Part shown: in pieces, positions 10,979 through 20,907 of the stretch
Numbering within the stretch: the stretch's first letter is position 1
Layout: every line of letters starts with the position of its first letter
Assembly (NCBI RefSeq): GCF_002776525.5
Contig: NC_045452.1
Coordinates: 29,162,405 to 29,226,404, forward strand
From: Piliocolobus tephrosceles
Taxonomy: Eukaryota; Chordata; Mammalia; Primates; Cercopithecidae
Length of the DNA: 64,000 nt
Direction of reading: 5' to 3'
Program-made: the position numbers and the translations under genes
The notes under the pieces: model-generated
Databases searched by the model: none
Seen by the model: only the letters and a program-made list of their open reading frames with translations
What the model was told of the DNA's origin: nothing

Positions 10979-11303
10979 TGGGGCGGGGCATCTTGAGGCA
11001 TGGCATCATGGGGGTGTGGCGTTGCTGGGACCTGGCACCGTGGGGCGGGGCATTTGAGGCGTGGCGTCATGGGGGCGTGGTGTTGCTGGGGCCTGGCGCC
11101 GTGGGGCGGGGCATTTGAGGCATGGCGTCGTGGGGGCGTGGCGTTGCTAGGGCCTGACACCGTGGGGCGGGGCATTTGAGGCGTGGCGTCATGGGGGCGT
11201 GGCGTTGCTGGGTCCAGGCGCCGTGGGGCGGGGCATCTTGAGGCGTGGCATCACAGGGGGTGTGGTGTGCTGGGGGTGGAGTCACAGTGGCGGGGCATCA
11301 CCT
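10979..11303 (+). repeat. Minisatellite, 61-bp unit, about five copies
   Basis: Copies start with 'tggggcggggcat' at 10979, 11041, 11102, 11163 and 11224. The first has one extra base (62 bp), the next three are 61 bp, the fifth degenerates, and a fragment 'tggcggggcatcac' ends the array near 11303. Each unit has 'tggcgtcatgggggcgtgg' and 'ttgctggggcctggc'. It is G-rich on the plus strand with several CpG sites. Differences between copies show that the array is old enough to have diverged. Confidence 0.95.
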
Positions 11304-12229
11304 GTCTGTCCCCAGGTTGGGCTCCACTCGCTTCCTGGTCTCTCCTCACAGCCCAGTGGAGACCATTTACTGCTTTTATTCCAGTTTCAAATCATTTACT
11401 GAGAAATTGTCTAGCATCCTAATAGTGGCAGGAAGAAGAGAAAAATGATCAACCTCAAAAATCCCAATTTTAAATTGAGTTGTTTGAAATAGCACAATTT
11501 CCAAATTACTGGCAGGTTAGAAGATAGGAAAAACACATCGATCACTGAATTGAGAGAGAGATAGAGAGACAGAGAGAGAGGACGTGCCTCGGGGACCCTG
11601 GGGAGGAGTGGCTGTGTCCTGGGCAGGGGCCCGGTGCTGCTGGCCACGCCCTGAAGGCTGACAAGCGTGAGCTGTGCACTTACCATCAAGTCTTACCCAT
11701 ATTGGTACCTGTATGTATGTTTTCCACCATGAAGGTAGTAGAGGCCATTAATGAATTGGAAACTAGAGAGTAGGTGGAAGACGGCGAGTTCCCACCAGCC
11801 GCCCCAGGGTTCCGACCCTGACAGGTGCCGTCTCAGCCCCAACCCTCTCGGGTCCTTGGAAAGTGTCCCTTAGTCACCTGAGCTTTCGGCTCCGGGCTCG
11901 GGGTGTTCACCACTGCCCTAATTGTTTCTATCTGTTCATCAAGACATCCCCGGTTTTAAGATGGCGCGGAGGGTGTCCGATGATGGACTCAAGGCCACAG
12001 ACCAGTGCAGCCGAGAGACCGTCCGTCCCAGGGGGACTAGGGGCGTGGGCCAGCTGGGCCTTGGCAGGGCCTTGGGGGAATCTGGGGGGGCGCTCCAGGG
12101 GTGGTGCTAGGGGAGCCCTCCCTGGGTGTCTATACCCGAGGCCTCCAAGCTCTTTCCACCCCCCAGGCTGGGGGTCTTTTCCCTGAGCGTTCATCGGGGC
12201 CCCTGGGGCAGAGCTTGGAAACCCCGTTC
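11304..12229. other. Single-copy sequence, including a short GA repeat
   Basis: No gene supported. At 11370-11530 an AT-rich block of ordinary complexity sits between GC-rich parts. A GA microsatellite 'gagagagagatagagagac' lies at 11551-11580. A splice-site-like or coding signal is not evident. The 107-codon frame at 11863-12186 has no recognisable family. Confidence 0.4.
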
Positions 12230-12450
12230 CTGAAAGATTTCCATCGATTTGCCAAATTAATGTTCTAGTTCTCCATGTCTCGGGAGCTGTAATGAAGTGT
12301 CAACGGGAACAAGAGGACGAAACGGATGAATAAAATGTCTTTTATGGTGTCATTACACTTTTATAAGAAGATTTACTTGTCAACTTAAAATGTAATAACG
12401 TAACAATTTATTTGGTAACCTAATGAAGACCGCAGGTCAAGGTTCCGGGA
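12230..12450. promoter_or_regulatory. Candidate conserved non-coding island
   Basis: AT-rich but complex sequence set in GC-rich surroundings. It has several homeobox-like words: 'cttttatggtgtcattaca' at 12340-12358 (HOX/CDX-like TTTATGG with a TCATTA core), 'aattaatgtt' at 12254-12263 and 'taatgaagt' at 12290-12298. No repeat family is recognised. The call is an inference from composition and motif density only. Confidence 0.25.
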
Positions 12451-12689
12451 GTAATAATTGCCCCTGGAAAGGTGAGGGCCCTTTTTCCGCACTTCACACC
12501 CAGCTGCCCCTTTGTGCTGTCCAGATCTCCAAGGGAGGGGAGGGCAGAGCTGTTTCCGTCTGGCTGGGCTCATCAAAGGGGTCAGTGGTTTAGAGACAGC
12601 AGGAAGTGCAGGCTCAGGCATGGCCCACCCAGGGGCCTCAGGCCAAAGCTTTCTCCTCATAAAGGGAAATGGGTTTCACGTACTCAGCA

Positions 12690-12910
12690 TCACTCAGGTT
12701 TGCATACTCTGAGCCCAGCCCAGAGCTGGGCTGTGGGAGCCTTCACAATCTGGGCTCATTCTAACCAGAGAGGGTCACGGAGAGGGTCACGGTTTTCCGA
12801 GAGATGGGACATTTCAGCTGGGCCTTGAAGAATGAATAGGAGTTTGTTGGATACGGGAGAACATTTTGGAAAGAGAAGAGCACGAACAAAGGTGGAGGGG
12901 GCCTGGCTGG
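12690..12910 (+). mobile_element. Ancient LINE (L2/CR1-like) remnant
   Basis: The passage 'gggacatttcagctgggc', 'cttgaagaatgaataggag' and 'gagcacgaacaaaggtgga' follows a widely dispersed ancient mammalian repeat block that I associate with L2/CR1-type LINEs. A local duplication 'cggagagggtcacgg' is seen at 12778-12792. Heavily diverged, no coding. Confidence 0.4.
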
Positions 12911-14234
12911 AGATCCAATGTGGAACATAGTGTGGGGGAGAAGGGAGATGGGTAAAGAGGGGCAAGAGAAAATTCTGGAAAAATAGACCAGGACCAGCCC
13001 CAGATGCCCCGAGGCTGAGGTCCCCAGAGTTTAGGGCTCTGGGAAAAGGAGCAGGTGGGGCGTCCTCAGGGTGAGCTTTGGGGCTCTTTCTCGGGACTCT
13101 CGGTGGCTGGATTGCCTCTTGGTGAGCGTGACTCTGTGCAGAGGTTGGGACCCGAGGCCCAGCATGTGAGGAGGCAGCTGCAAGAAGCCTGATGGCTTGA
13201 TCTCGGTGGGACTCCGAGGCGGGTGGGCATGGCAGTGCTGTCCATCAGGGTGCCCTGCTGTTTCTCCTGCACCCTGGAGCCCGAGCCTGCTGGGGGCCCC
13301 CTCCTTTCTCTCCCTCCCAGAAGGCCTCAGCCCCTCCAAGCTCTCAGGGCAGCCCCCCACCTCTGCGCTTCCTCCTGGCCTTCTTGGACCCCCAGGTCAT
13401 CCCCTCTCCCTGGGCGAGGAGCCTGGGCTTCCAGGCAGGAGTCAGAGTGGATTCTGGTGATGATGGTCCCCATCTGGTTTACTCCTCCCTGACCCTTGCA
13501 TCATCTCCTCCATCCTAACTCCAGCCCCTCCTCCTCCCAGGACAGTGTCCCCCCACCGTCCTCCTGGTGTGTGCACCCCTGCACCGGGAGCTTGTGGGGG
13601 AGACGCTTGACCAGTAGGGCTGGGTCGGGACAAGGTTCCTCCCGCTCCATGTCCGGGACACCCAGTCCTCCTCCACATTGAGCTCCTTGGCCAGGGCTCG
13701 AGGGGCTAAAGCCATTGCTGTGAGGTCCCCGCTGGTGGTGAGCAGCATCTCCAGGCTGCTGGGCTCAGTTCCAACCCTGCCTGCCCTTCCCCTGGCTGCA
13801 GGACACAGCGTTCCACTTGGACTCATTCCAGCAACTCTGAAGAAAATGAATTTAGGACAGGAGGCAGCGAGGGAGGGAGAGGAGACAGCGTCTGGACCAC
13901 CTTGGCCTCAACCTGCTTGACGTTCCAGGTGGGTCATCCCTCCTGGCACGTTGGTGTCAGCTCGCCTGTGAGCTGACTCGCCGCCTACCCAACTCGCCAC
14001 TCACCTCTCTCTCCTTCTCTTCCGTAAGACTGAAGATGAACCTGGCATCTTGGATAACTGGACAGAGGCTGTCTGCGGCTTGGCTCTTGGGGACAGGTGG
14101 GGACAGGCAGCATGGTGCAAAAGGACCCTCAGCCAGCCTGGCTCTCGTTTGACGGCTATTGATTGTCTGGACAGGCTGGGCTGCCCTCTCAGTGTCTGGG
14201 TGGAAGGAAGGAGGCTCACCAAGGCCTGGGGCTG
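12911..14234. other. GC-rich single-copy sequence, nothing recognised
   Basis: I find no gene, RNA or transposon. Open frames of 80-109 codons at 13031-13920 occur on both strands over the same bases and lack family resemblance or consistent coding bias. Confidence 0.45.
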
Positions 14235-14386
14235 GGCTGATCCTGCCATGTTGCCCCTGCCAGTTCCATGGCTGATCCTGCCATGTTGCCCCTGCCAGTT
14301 CCTCTGCACCTCTGCCAGGGCTGATCAGCCTGCTGGGCTGATCCTGCCATGTTGCCCCTGCCAGTTCCTCTGCACCTCTGCCAGGA
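14235..14386 (+). repeat. Short tandem duplication, three copies
   Basis: The core 'ctgatcctgccatgttgccc' followed by 'ctgccagttcc' occurs at 14237, 14272 and 14339. The second and third copies also share the downstream 'tctgcacctctgccagg'. The spacing (35 and about 67 bp) shows stepwise duplication of different lengths. Confidence 0.9.
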
Positions 14387-14504
14387 AGGGCCTTCCTTCT
14401 CCCCTGGCATCCAGGGACCTTGTGAAGAAGGAAGGAGCCCTCCGTTAAGGTAGAACCTGAGAGTGTGTTGAGCCCTGACCTCCATAGTTCCCTGCTGTGG
14501 ATGT

Positions 14505-14783
14505 GCAGACATGTATATGTATGCATGTGTAAATGTATGTGTGTGATGTGTGTGCCTATGTTTATGGTGTGTGCATATGCATATGTGTGTGTACATGTGT
14601 AGTGTGCATGGGTGTATGTGTATGTGTGTGGATGTGCATTGATGCATGCGTGCGTGCATACATGTGCGTGTTGTATGTGCATGCGTGTGTGTGTGTATGT
14701 GTATGTATGCATGGCCGTATGTGCATGTGTGTATGGATGTGCATTGATGCATGTGTGTATTGTGTGTGTGCGTGTGTGGATGC
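14505..14783 (+). repeat. TG-rich microsatellite, alternating purine/pyrimidine
   Basis: About 280 bases of degenerate 'tgtgtg', 'tgcatg', 'tatgtg' words. This composition favours Z-DNA and length instability. The 305-codon minus-strand frame (13957-14874) and other long frames here encode His/Thr/Cys-rich low complexity and are by-products. Confidence 0.93.
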
Positions 14784-15420
14784 CCTCTCTGGGAACCTGG
14801 AGACTATAGGCCTGGAGGCAGGACAGAGCCTGAGGACTGGCAGCCCAAGACATCCCCAGGCCTGCCCTGTGCACAGCTTCTCAGTGGAGAGGGCTGCAGC
14901 TTTTTGAGGCAAACCCCCCTCCAGTTTCTGGGGCAGCCAGATACAGGGGACTGGGGCAGGAGCAGCCACAGAGGCTGGGGCAGGAGCAGACTCTCTGGGC
15001 ACCAGAACAATGTTCCACCAAGGCTGGAAGTGAACCACGTGCTGCCTCCAGCCCCAGCTACCCCCTCAGTCCCCAGGCACCGTTTGGGGTACTCTTGGTG
15101 CCCTTGGTCATGCAGATCTGACCAGCGGGACATGGTGCCCAGGGTGGGGGGTCATCTTTGCCATCCTGGAACAGATCCACATGTGCTGGCTGTGAGCAGG
15201 GTCCCTTCCCGTGTGGGTAGCGCCTGGCAAAGCTTTGGGTGTTGGAGCCTCTCAGTGGGGCTGCTCCACCCCTGCATCCAGGACCCCGCTCCTGCCTGGG
15301 CCGCCCCCACCCTGTGGGTGCCGGGACACAGAGCCCCACTCTGCGGCTCACTGCTAGTGGCTGAGTTATTTCTCCAGGGTGGCTTTGGTGACAGAGTTTT
15401 TGCTGACATGCAGGATTTCT
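14784..15420. other. GC-rich single-copy sequence, nothing recognised
   Basis: A 279-codon plus-strand frame (14751-15590) runs through here. It begins inside the TG repeat, has no recognisable domain, and competes with equally long frames on the other strand, so I do not call a gene. Confidence 0.4.
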
Positions 15421-15545
15421 GGCAGGGCTGGGCGATGCTCCTAGTGATCCTACCTGAGGTCATTAATTTAAACAACCCAAGCTGGCTTCATCAGAGAGGG
15501 GTTTTTGCAATAACATTAACAAACCATAAATATCTGCCGGCCCCA
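15421..15545. promoter_or_regulatory. Candidate conserved non-coding island
   Basis: A short AT-rich complex block with 'gaggtcattaatttaaac' at 15457-15474 and 'gcaataacattaacaaacc' at 15507-15525 within GC-rich DNA. The latter includes a forkhead-like 'aacaaac'. No repeat resemblance. Inference from composition only. Confidence 0.22.
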
Positions 15546-16280
15546 GAGAAGGCAGCGACTGCGTCCCACCTTCCTGGCGGGAGGGGCTGACTGGGCCAAG
15601 CACCGTATTTCTTGGCTGTTGGTGCATTGAGGGGAAGCGCTGTCTTTCCACCGAGGTCCAGGTGCTGCCAAAATGACACGGATTCAGGCAGCCGCTGCCA
15701 AGCGAGGGCCTCACAGCCCTGCTCTTTTGCCAGTTGTTCTGGGATGGTTAGGCTTTTGCCTAGAGGCTCTGTGTTCCCAGAGCTTGGCTCCACTTTGGCA
15801 AATTTCTGCTGATGGATGTGAGGTGAGAGCCGTGTTCCATGGACTGAGACCCGTTATGGAGCCCTGAGAGCTGTGGGACCCTAAGCCCAGGCCTGAGTTT
15901 CCAGGAGGATGTCTCCAGAGCACACACCATCTACTCCACCTGGTTCTCCTGGAGCCTGCTGGCTTCCTTCCCGAGGGGAGACAGGCCCCAGCCTTACCTG
16001 GTGGGCAGGGCCATCGCCAGTCCCCAGGTAGCTCACACCTGGATGTGGCTCTGCCTCCCTGCTCCTGGGGCGCCCTTCCTGGTGTGTGATGCAGGGAGGC
16101 TGTGCCAGCGAGGAGGCCAGGGCTGGGAGGGCGGCACGGCACCATGTGCTCTCACGGATGGCATCATCCATCTTCCTCTGGACCTGGGAGTATGGCGGGT
16201 GGGGACCGGGGTGTCCCATTCTCACACCTCAGGGGCCGGCATGAGGCGCTAAGTGGAGAGTTAAACTGTCCACTTGTTGG
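15546..16280. other. Single-copy sequence, nothing recognised
   Basis: No supported gene, RNA or mobile element. Frames of 60-144 codons occur on both strands without family resemblance. Confidence 0.4.
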
Positions 16281-16545
16281 GGGCCGTGTGCTGAGGGTGC
16301 TGGGGACATTAACAAATGTTCTCCAAGTACCCGGTAATTGGAGTGTAGTGAAATTGTAAATTATGATAATAGACGAAGATGACAATAAAATAATGATTTC
16401 TGCTCTTTCTGGAAGGGCCGTTCGCTTCACGGTGCTTTGATGCACGTGCATTATATCTCTGGCCTGTTGGAAGTTGGTGACAATTCACATTTGGCTCAGT
16501 GAATGATTCCTTTTGGGAAAAAAACACAATAAATTGGCCCTTGTG
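16281..16545. promoter_or_regulatory. Candidate conserved non-coding island
   Basis: AT-rich but complex 260-bp block in GC-rich surroundings with 'cggtaattggagtg' (16331-16344, NKX/homeobox-like), 'aaattatgataatagacg' and 'caataaaataatgattt' in its middle, and 'gatgcacgtgcatt' at 16439-16452, an extended palindromic CACGTG E-box. No repeat family recognised. Confidence 0.28.
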
Positions 16546-16984
16546 TGTGGAAAGCAGCCTGAGGAACTTTACTCTGGGGGTGTAAATCCAGGAGCTGTTG
16601 CCCTGCAGTGGCGCAGCCCCGCTGCCCTATGCCTTTCGGAAGGTGCAGGGCTGCTCAGTTCACCCGACTTCAGCTCGGGGTCCACCCACGGCCCCTGTGG
16701 AAGGGGGGGTTCCAGGGGCTGGTGCACGGGCCTTTCAGACGGTGGTGACTCCCGGGCCCTGGTACCCATGAGGCTTCAGGAGGTCGCATGCGTCTTGGCA
16801 TTGGCTTGCTGCTCTGAGTCAGGGGACTCCGGGCTCTTCCGTGGACGCCAGTGCTGTGGCCACTGTTGTCAGGGCCCCTCCCATGTCCCCCCTTCCCACC
16901 CCTCCATGCTCAGGGGTCTCATCCAGGCCCAAAGCAGTGTCCTCTCATGGCTGGACCCCCACCCGGCCTTCCTCACCGTCTCTC
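16546..16984. other. Single-copy sequence, nothing recognised
   Basis: GC-rich DNA. A 165-codon frame at 16513-17010 has no family resemblance and no coding support. Confidence 0.35.
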
Positions 16985-17078
16985 TAGATGGTTTCAATCT
17001 TACTGCGTGACTTTGGGCAGCAGACTTAACCTCTCCAGGCCTCAGTTTCTCCACCCACAGAATGTGAGTTATGCAGAA
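16985..17078 (+). mobile_element. MIR fragment
   Basis: The string 'ctgcgtgactttgggcagc' followed by 'cttaacctctccaggcctca' and 'gtttctccacccacagaat' is the MIR core ('tgtgtgaccttgggcaag', 'cctctctgtgcctcag', 'tttcctcatctgtaaaat') with modest divergence. Confidence 0.75.
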
Positions 17079-17247
17079 ACGGCTCCCGTAGCCCCTCGGC
17101 CCTAGAGCCCGCTGCAGTCTGTCTCCTGGTGGTGCTGTGAATGCAGCCTCAGGCGCGTTCTTTTTTTTTTTTTTTTTTGGCTTGCCTAGTGTGTCCTACG
17201 GGCCCCGCCCTTGCACCAAAGGAAACTCACAATTCTCCCATGCTTAT

Positions 17248-17394
17248 CCCCAGCCACGCCCGCACCCTCGCTCTGGTCATGCTGGCCCTCCTGTCCCTGG
17301 AGCCCCAGCCGTGCCCGCGCCCTCACTCTGGCCACGCTGGCCCTCCTGTCCCTGGAGCCCCAGCCGTGCCCGCGCCCTTGCTCTGGCCTCAGGG
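17248..17394 (+). repeat. Minisatellite, about 54-bp unit, nearly three copies
   Basis: Three tandem copies of 'cagccgtgcccgcgccct' + 'ctctggccacgctggccc' + 'tcctgtccctggagcc', the third cut short at 'ctctggcctcaggg'. It lies at the upstream side of an L2 remnant; the unit may have arisen from the local L2 sequence 'tggcctcagggcctctgcac'. Confidence 0.9.
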
Positions 17395-18140
17395 CCTCTG
17401 CACCAGCACTTCTCTGGCTTGGAATGTTCTGTCCCCAGATGTCAGCAGGTGGAGGTGTCCTCCTGGTCATTTAGGCTCACTCGGACCACCCTGACCCCCA
17501 CCCTGAAGTGGCCCTTCCCCCATCACTGTCTACACATCACCCTGATCTTGCCCCCAGCACTTTTCGATCCTGGAAAGTGTTTGATTCTATCTGATCGTTG
17601 GTGTATCTGCTGAACCTGCACCAACACCACCCGCCGACCCTGCCCCCGGCCCTCACCCCGCTGACCTCACGCTGTTCAGGGCTCTGTGTGCCCCTGAGGG
17701 CAGGAGGCCGGTGGGGGCACAGGAGGCTGCTCGACCCCAACAACTGTCGGCCCCGCTCCTGGGCATCATCGCTGCCCCACCTGGGGGCCTCTGTGAGGAC
17801 ACCGCCCAGCTGTCCAGACACTCGCTCGTGTCTGGAAATAACGTGTGGAATGCAATTGATTAACCTGCTCACACCTGCTGTGACCGCCTTGCCGATGGGC
17901 ACCTTGTGTCCAGTCACCGGCCTGCTCACACCCTCGCCCATGGGCACCCTGTGTCCAGTCACTGGCCTGCTCGCACCTGCTGTGCCTGCCTCACCGATGG
18001 GCACCCCGTATCCAGTCACCGGCTTTTTTATTCCACAGGAACTGTGTGTGCCCAGCCCTGGGCTCAGATTTCTTCTCTAGGTGCTGACACCCCTGAGGGC
18101 AGGGACCACATGTCTGTGCCGTCCACAGTTGATCCCCAGT
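17376..18140 (+). mobile_element. L2 remnant with an internal tandem array
   Basis: From 17388 the text follows the L2 3' half: 'cagggcctctgcaccagca', 'ttggaatgttctgtcccc', 'accctgaccccc', 'atcaccctgatcttg'. The far 3' part reappears at 18075-18135 as 'acccctgagggcagggacc' and 'tgtctgtgccgtccaca'. The tandem array at 17864-18022 lies between them. Ancient and non-coding. Confidence 0.65.
17864..18022 (+). repeat. Short tandem array, three copies of about 45-57 bp
   Basis: Each copy ends with 'gatgggcaccttgtgtccag' or a close variant ('catgggcaccctgtgtcc', 'gatgggcaccccgtatcc') followed by 'agtcac(c/t)ggc'. The middle copy lacks about 12 bases present in the outer two ('tgctgtgaccgcc'). It interrupts the L2 remnant. 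Confidence 0.88.
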
Positions 18141-18693
18141 AGCTTGATGTAAATGGCCCTGTCCCCCACGAGAGAAATCTGAGGAGCAAAATACAGACCC
18201 AGGATATTAGAGGGAAATATTGCACGTGTGTTTCGACCTGTGGGTTCTCTACAGTGGGACATTTTCCTCTTACCTGGGAAACTGCCAAGGAGCACGGCGG
18301 CATCATGGGCAGCTTTCATCGGCCTCTGCCCCCACCCACTGTTGGACAGGGAGTCCGTTAACATCTGCAAAGGCAGTGCTTCCTGCGTGCCGTGGATCAC
18401 ACACTCAAAGTTGAAGGGCGTGGAGTTCAAGGCCACTCAGCAGCTGGGATGAAACAGGTGGATGTGGTCCAGGCATCCCCAGCAGTGACCTGGTCTCCAC
18501 CCAAGGCCAGGAAAGGTGTGGAGGCTCTTCCCTGCTTCAAAGCAGGAAGAATGCAGGGCTTTGGAAAGAGACATGAAGGGGCCAGCAGGAGGAAGCACAA
18601 ATGCAGAAAGCTGAGGGGCTGGCTTTGCTCCTTAGTGAGTGGAGGGCTTGGGCCAGCAGATGTGGGACGGCGCTTCAGAATGCCCATGCAGTG
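18141..18693. other. Single-copy sequence, nothing recognised
   Basis: No gene or repeat recognised up to the target site of the long solo LTR. The last four bases 'cagg' (18694-18697) are the left target duplication of that LTR. Confidence 0.4.
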
Positions 18694-18697
18694 CAGG

Positions 18698-20907
18698 TGT
18701 TATGGGATTCTTGGGTTGTCACTTTTTTGGCCAGAAACCTCCGTGGCCAGTGGCACCTTTGCCCAGTTTTGATTGGGACTGGGCTTGTTCTGCCCACTCG
18801 GTCTGGCAGGCTGTACTCAGTTCACACTACTGGCCTGGCTCCCACGCCTGCCAAGGGCAAGTCAGTATGGAGCAGTGAGCGGTGTGTGAACAGGCATGGG
18901 GTCTGGCCACTGCACAGTCAGACATGCCGGCTGCTGCAGCGGAGCGGGGCGGGGCGCTCCAGGTGCTGGCACGGGTGCCGGCTGTCTGTGAGGCTGCGGC
19001 TGGACACGCAGCTTCCACAGCTGGCACTGGGGAACATGGTGGTGCCTGGAAGCTTGGAAACACCAGGAACTGCAGGACCCCAAAGAGGGTGTCACAGCCC
19101 TGGCTCAGGGAGCTCCCAGGTCTGGGCTCCTGGAAGGGCCACAGCTCTTCTCACCCTCTCTTTGCCCTCAACGTGGTGAGCGAGGGGCGCGTCTCAGCCC
19201 TGTTTGTGTTATGGCTGTTTCAGCCTTGCCGTTTGGTGGGTTCCGAGTTCTTGTCCTAAGACCAGGAAGAATGGGGTCTACATAGACAAGTGGAGGGTGA
19301 GCAAGACGAAAAGGAGCTTTACTGAGCAACAGAACAGCCCAGAGAAGACCCACGGGGAGCAGGTCCTTTCCGCAGCCAGGGTGTCTGGGCGAGTGCCCAG
19401 CTCTCTGAAGAGAGGGTGGCTCCTCTCTGCAGCTGGTCGTCTCGTCGTCTTCTCTGCTCTGGCTGAGCTCCGGGTTTTATGGATCTCAGAGGGGAGGAAG
19501 TACATGCCGATTGGTCCATGGGTGGCCATAGACGGGCCCAGAAAAGGGACCACAAGTTCCGACTCTGGTCCTGGGACTGGCAGCCCAGCTCCCAGCCTTC
19601 AGGCCTTCCCTGGCCTGAAGGTGGGGCCTCACCAGGGACCCGCCCCCTTCCGCCCAGAAGCCTGTCTGCCTCCTGCCGCCATCCACGGCATCCAGGCTGC
19701 TTGTGCCACGGGGTACCTACAGGCCAGCGCCGAGCCGCCCTCAGCTCCCTGCTTGGCGTCCCTCCTGCACTTGTTGGCCTCCAAAGTCCAGAGGGGGCCG
19801 AAGGGGCAGGAAGCTGGCATGTCAGTGCTGCCCCAAGCGTCTGCACACTCAGCCAGGCTGTGACAGCGTCTGGGCTCGGCCCCAACCTTGGTGCAAGATT
19901 GGAGCGGGTGCTGGGAGCAGGGAGAGGCCAGGCAGCTGGAGTAGATACCCTGAGCCTGTGGAGGCAGGGGCTGCCTTCTTGGGCCCCCAAGGGTGCAGAG
20001 TGCAGAGATGCCCAGATCTTGCTCCTGAAAGGGTGGGACTCCCACCTGCTCCGTGAAGCATGCGGGCAGCCCTGGCTGTGCCTCCTTGCAGCCTGGTGCA
20101 GGGGCTCCAGGTCCTTGATGGGCCCAGGCTGGCATCTGGAACAGGGGTGACATTACTGCAAGTTCTTACCATGGCCCCAACACTCAGGGGCTGCCTGGGG
20201 CTCCCCCTCGCCCACTTAGAGCCTTGCATGGAGTGGATGCCGCTGGGAGTGGATTGCTGGCGCTGAGCCCGGCCACTGGGAGTGTCAGGCTTGGTGGTCA
20301 CCCCAATGCAGGGTGGACCCTAGACACTGGGCCCCAGTCGGCCCTGTGCAGAGCATCTCCTGAGGTACAGGAACCTGGTGCCATTGGCAGGTGGGGACAG
20401 TGACCATGCCACTGGCTAGGCCCCCCAAAGCGGGAGCCACTCCCACTTCCTGCCCTGGGCCTCCAAAGTACAGCCCCAGCTCTGTGCCCTGGGTCTGGCC
20501 CCCATGCTCCGCTTGCAAGTGCATCACCCTGGGGCCATCTCTGCCTTGGGGACCCTCTCTGCCCGCCCCTCCATGCCTGGCCACACTGCTACCCTGCTGG
20601 CAGGCAACGAGGCCCAGCCGCATGACGGCGGCCCCCAGGGTGGTGGGTGACGGCGATGATGTGGGGCAGGGTCAGGAGTGGAGGAGGCTCTGGGTCCCAG
20701 GGCGGGTCCCACCCGGCCACGTGAGGATGGGGGTGGTGCAGTTAGCTGCCTCGGGGATACAGGGCACAGGGAACATGGGACACGGGTCTCACCACTGCCA
20801 CCGATGTTCCCACCGCTGCCACTGCTGTTCCTGTGGCCACTCCTGCCGCCATCGCTTGCCCCTTCCCGTTACAGCTGGCTGCTCCGTATGGCCTGCCGCT
20901 GCCATCA
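18698..20907 (-). mobile_element. Long solo LTR, copy A (ERV1-like), 2.2 kb, GC-rich
   Basis: The plus strand starts 'tgttatggg' and ends 'gccgctgccatca', giving TG...CA ends, and the 4-mer 'cagg' flanks it on both sides (18694-18697 and 20908-20911), as expected for a retroviral LTR. Promoter signals read on the minus strand: CCAAT (complement at 19510-19514), a TATA box 'ccataaaa' (complement at 19475-19482), and an AGTAAA near-canonical polyadenylation signal (complement at 19318-19323). So U3 lies at 19520-20907, R about 19310-19450 and U5 18698-19310. It matches copy B (39759-41691) along 18698 to about 20040 and again at the last 20 bases. The extra 600 bp are in U3. The length and base content recall long ERV1 LTRs of MER52 or LTR12 kind, but the family is not assigned. 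Confidence 0.8.
19475..19514 (-). promoter_or_regulatory. LTR core promoter (CCAAT and TATA boxes)
   Basis: On the minus strand 'ggaccaat' is followed 28 bases later by 'ccataaaa'. The same arrangement is kept in copy B, where the TATA word 'ccataaaag' is at 40571-40579 but the CCAAT has become CCAGT. The positions fit an LTR U3/R boundary. Activity is unknown. Confidence 0.55.

Noticed and set aside
10979..11303. Possible CRISPR-like array
   Set aside because: The units are directly adjacent without unique spacers, and the genome is a primate's; it is a minisatellite.
13957..14874. 305-codon open frame on the minus strand
   Set aside because: It runs through the TG microsatellite and a triplicated segment; the product is His/Thr/Cys low complexity followed by repeats (LAGATWQDQP), with no family resemblance.
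14751..15590. 279-codon open frame on the plus strand
   Set aside because: It begins inside the TG repeat, has no recognisable domain, and competing frames on the opposite strand are just as open. GC-rich DNA yields such frames by chance.
16985..17078. Possible tRNA-derived gene
   Set aside because: The tRNA-like words belong to MIR, a dead tRNA-derived SINE; no A/B box pair with a cloverleaf was found.
19319..20153. Overlapping 150-223-codon frames on both strands
   Set aside because: They lie within the solo LTR copy A, which is non-coding; the homologous positions in copy B are not open in the same way.
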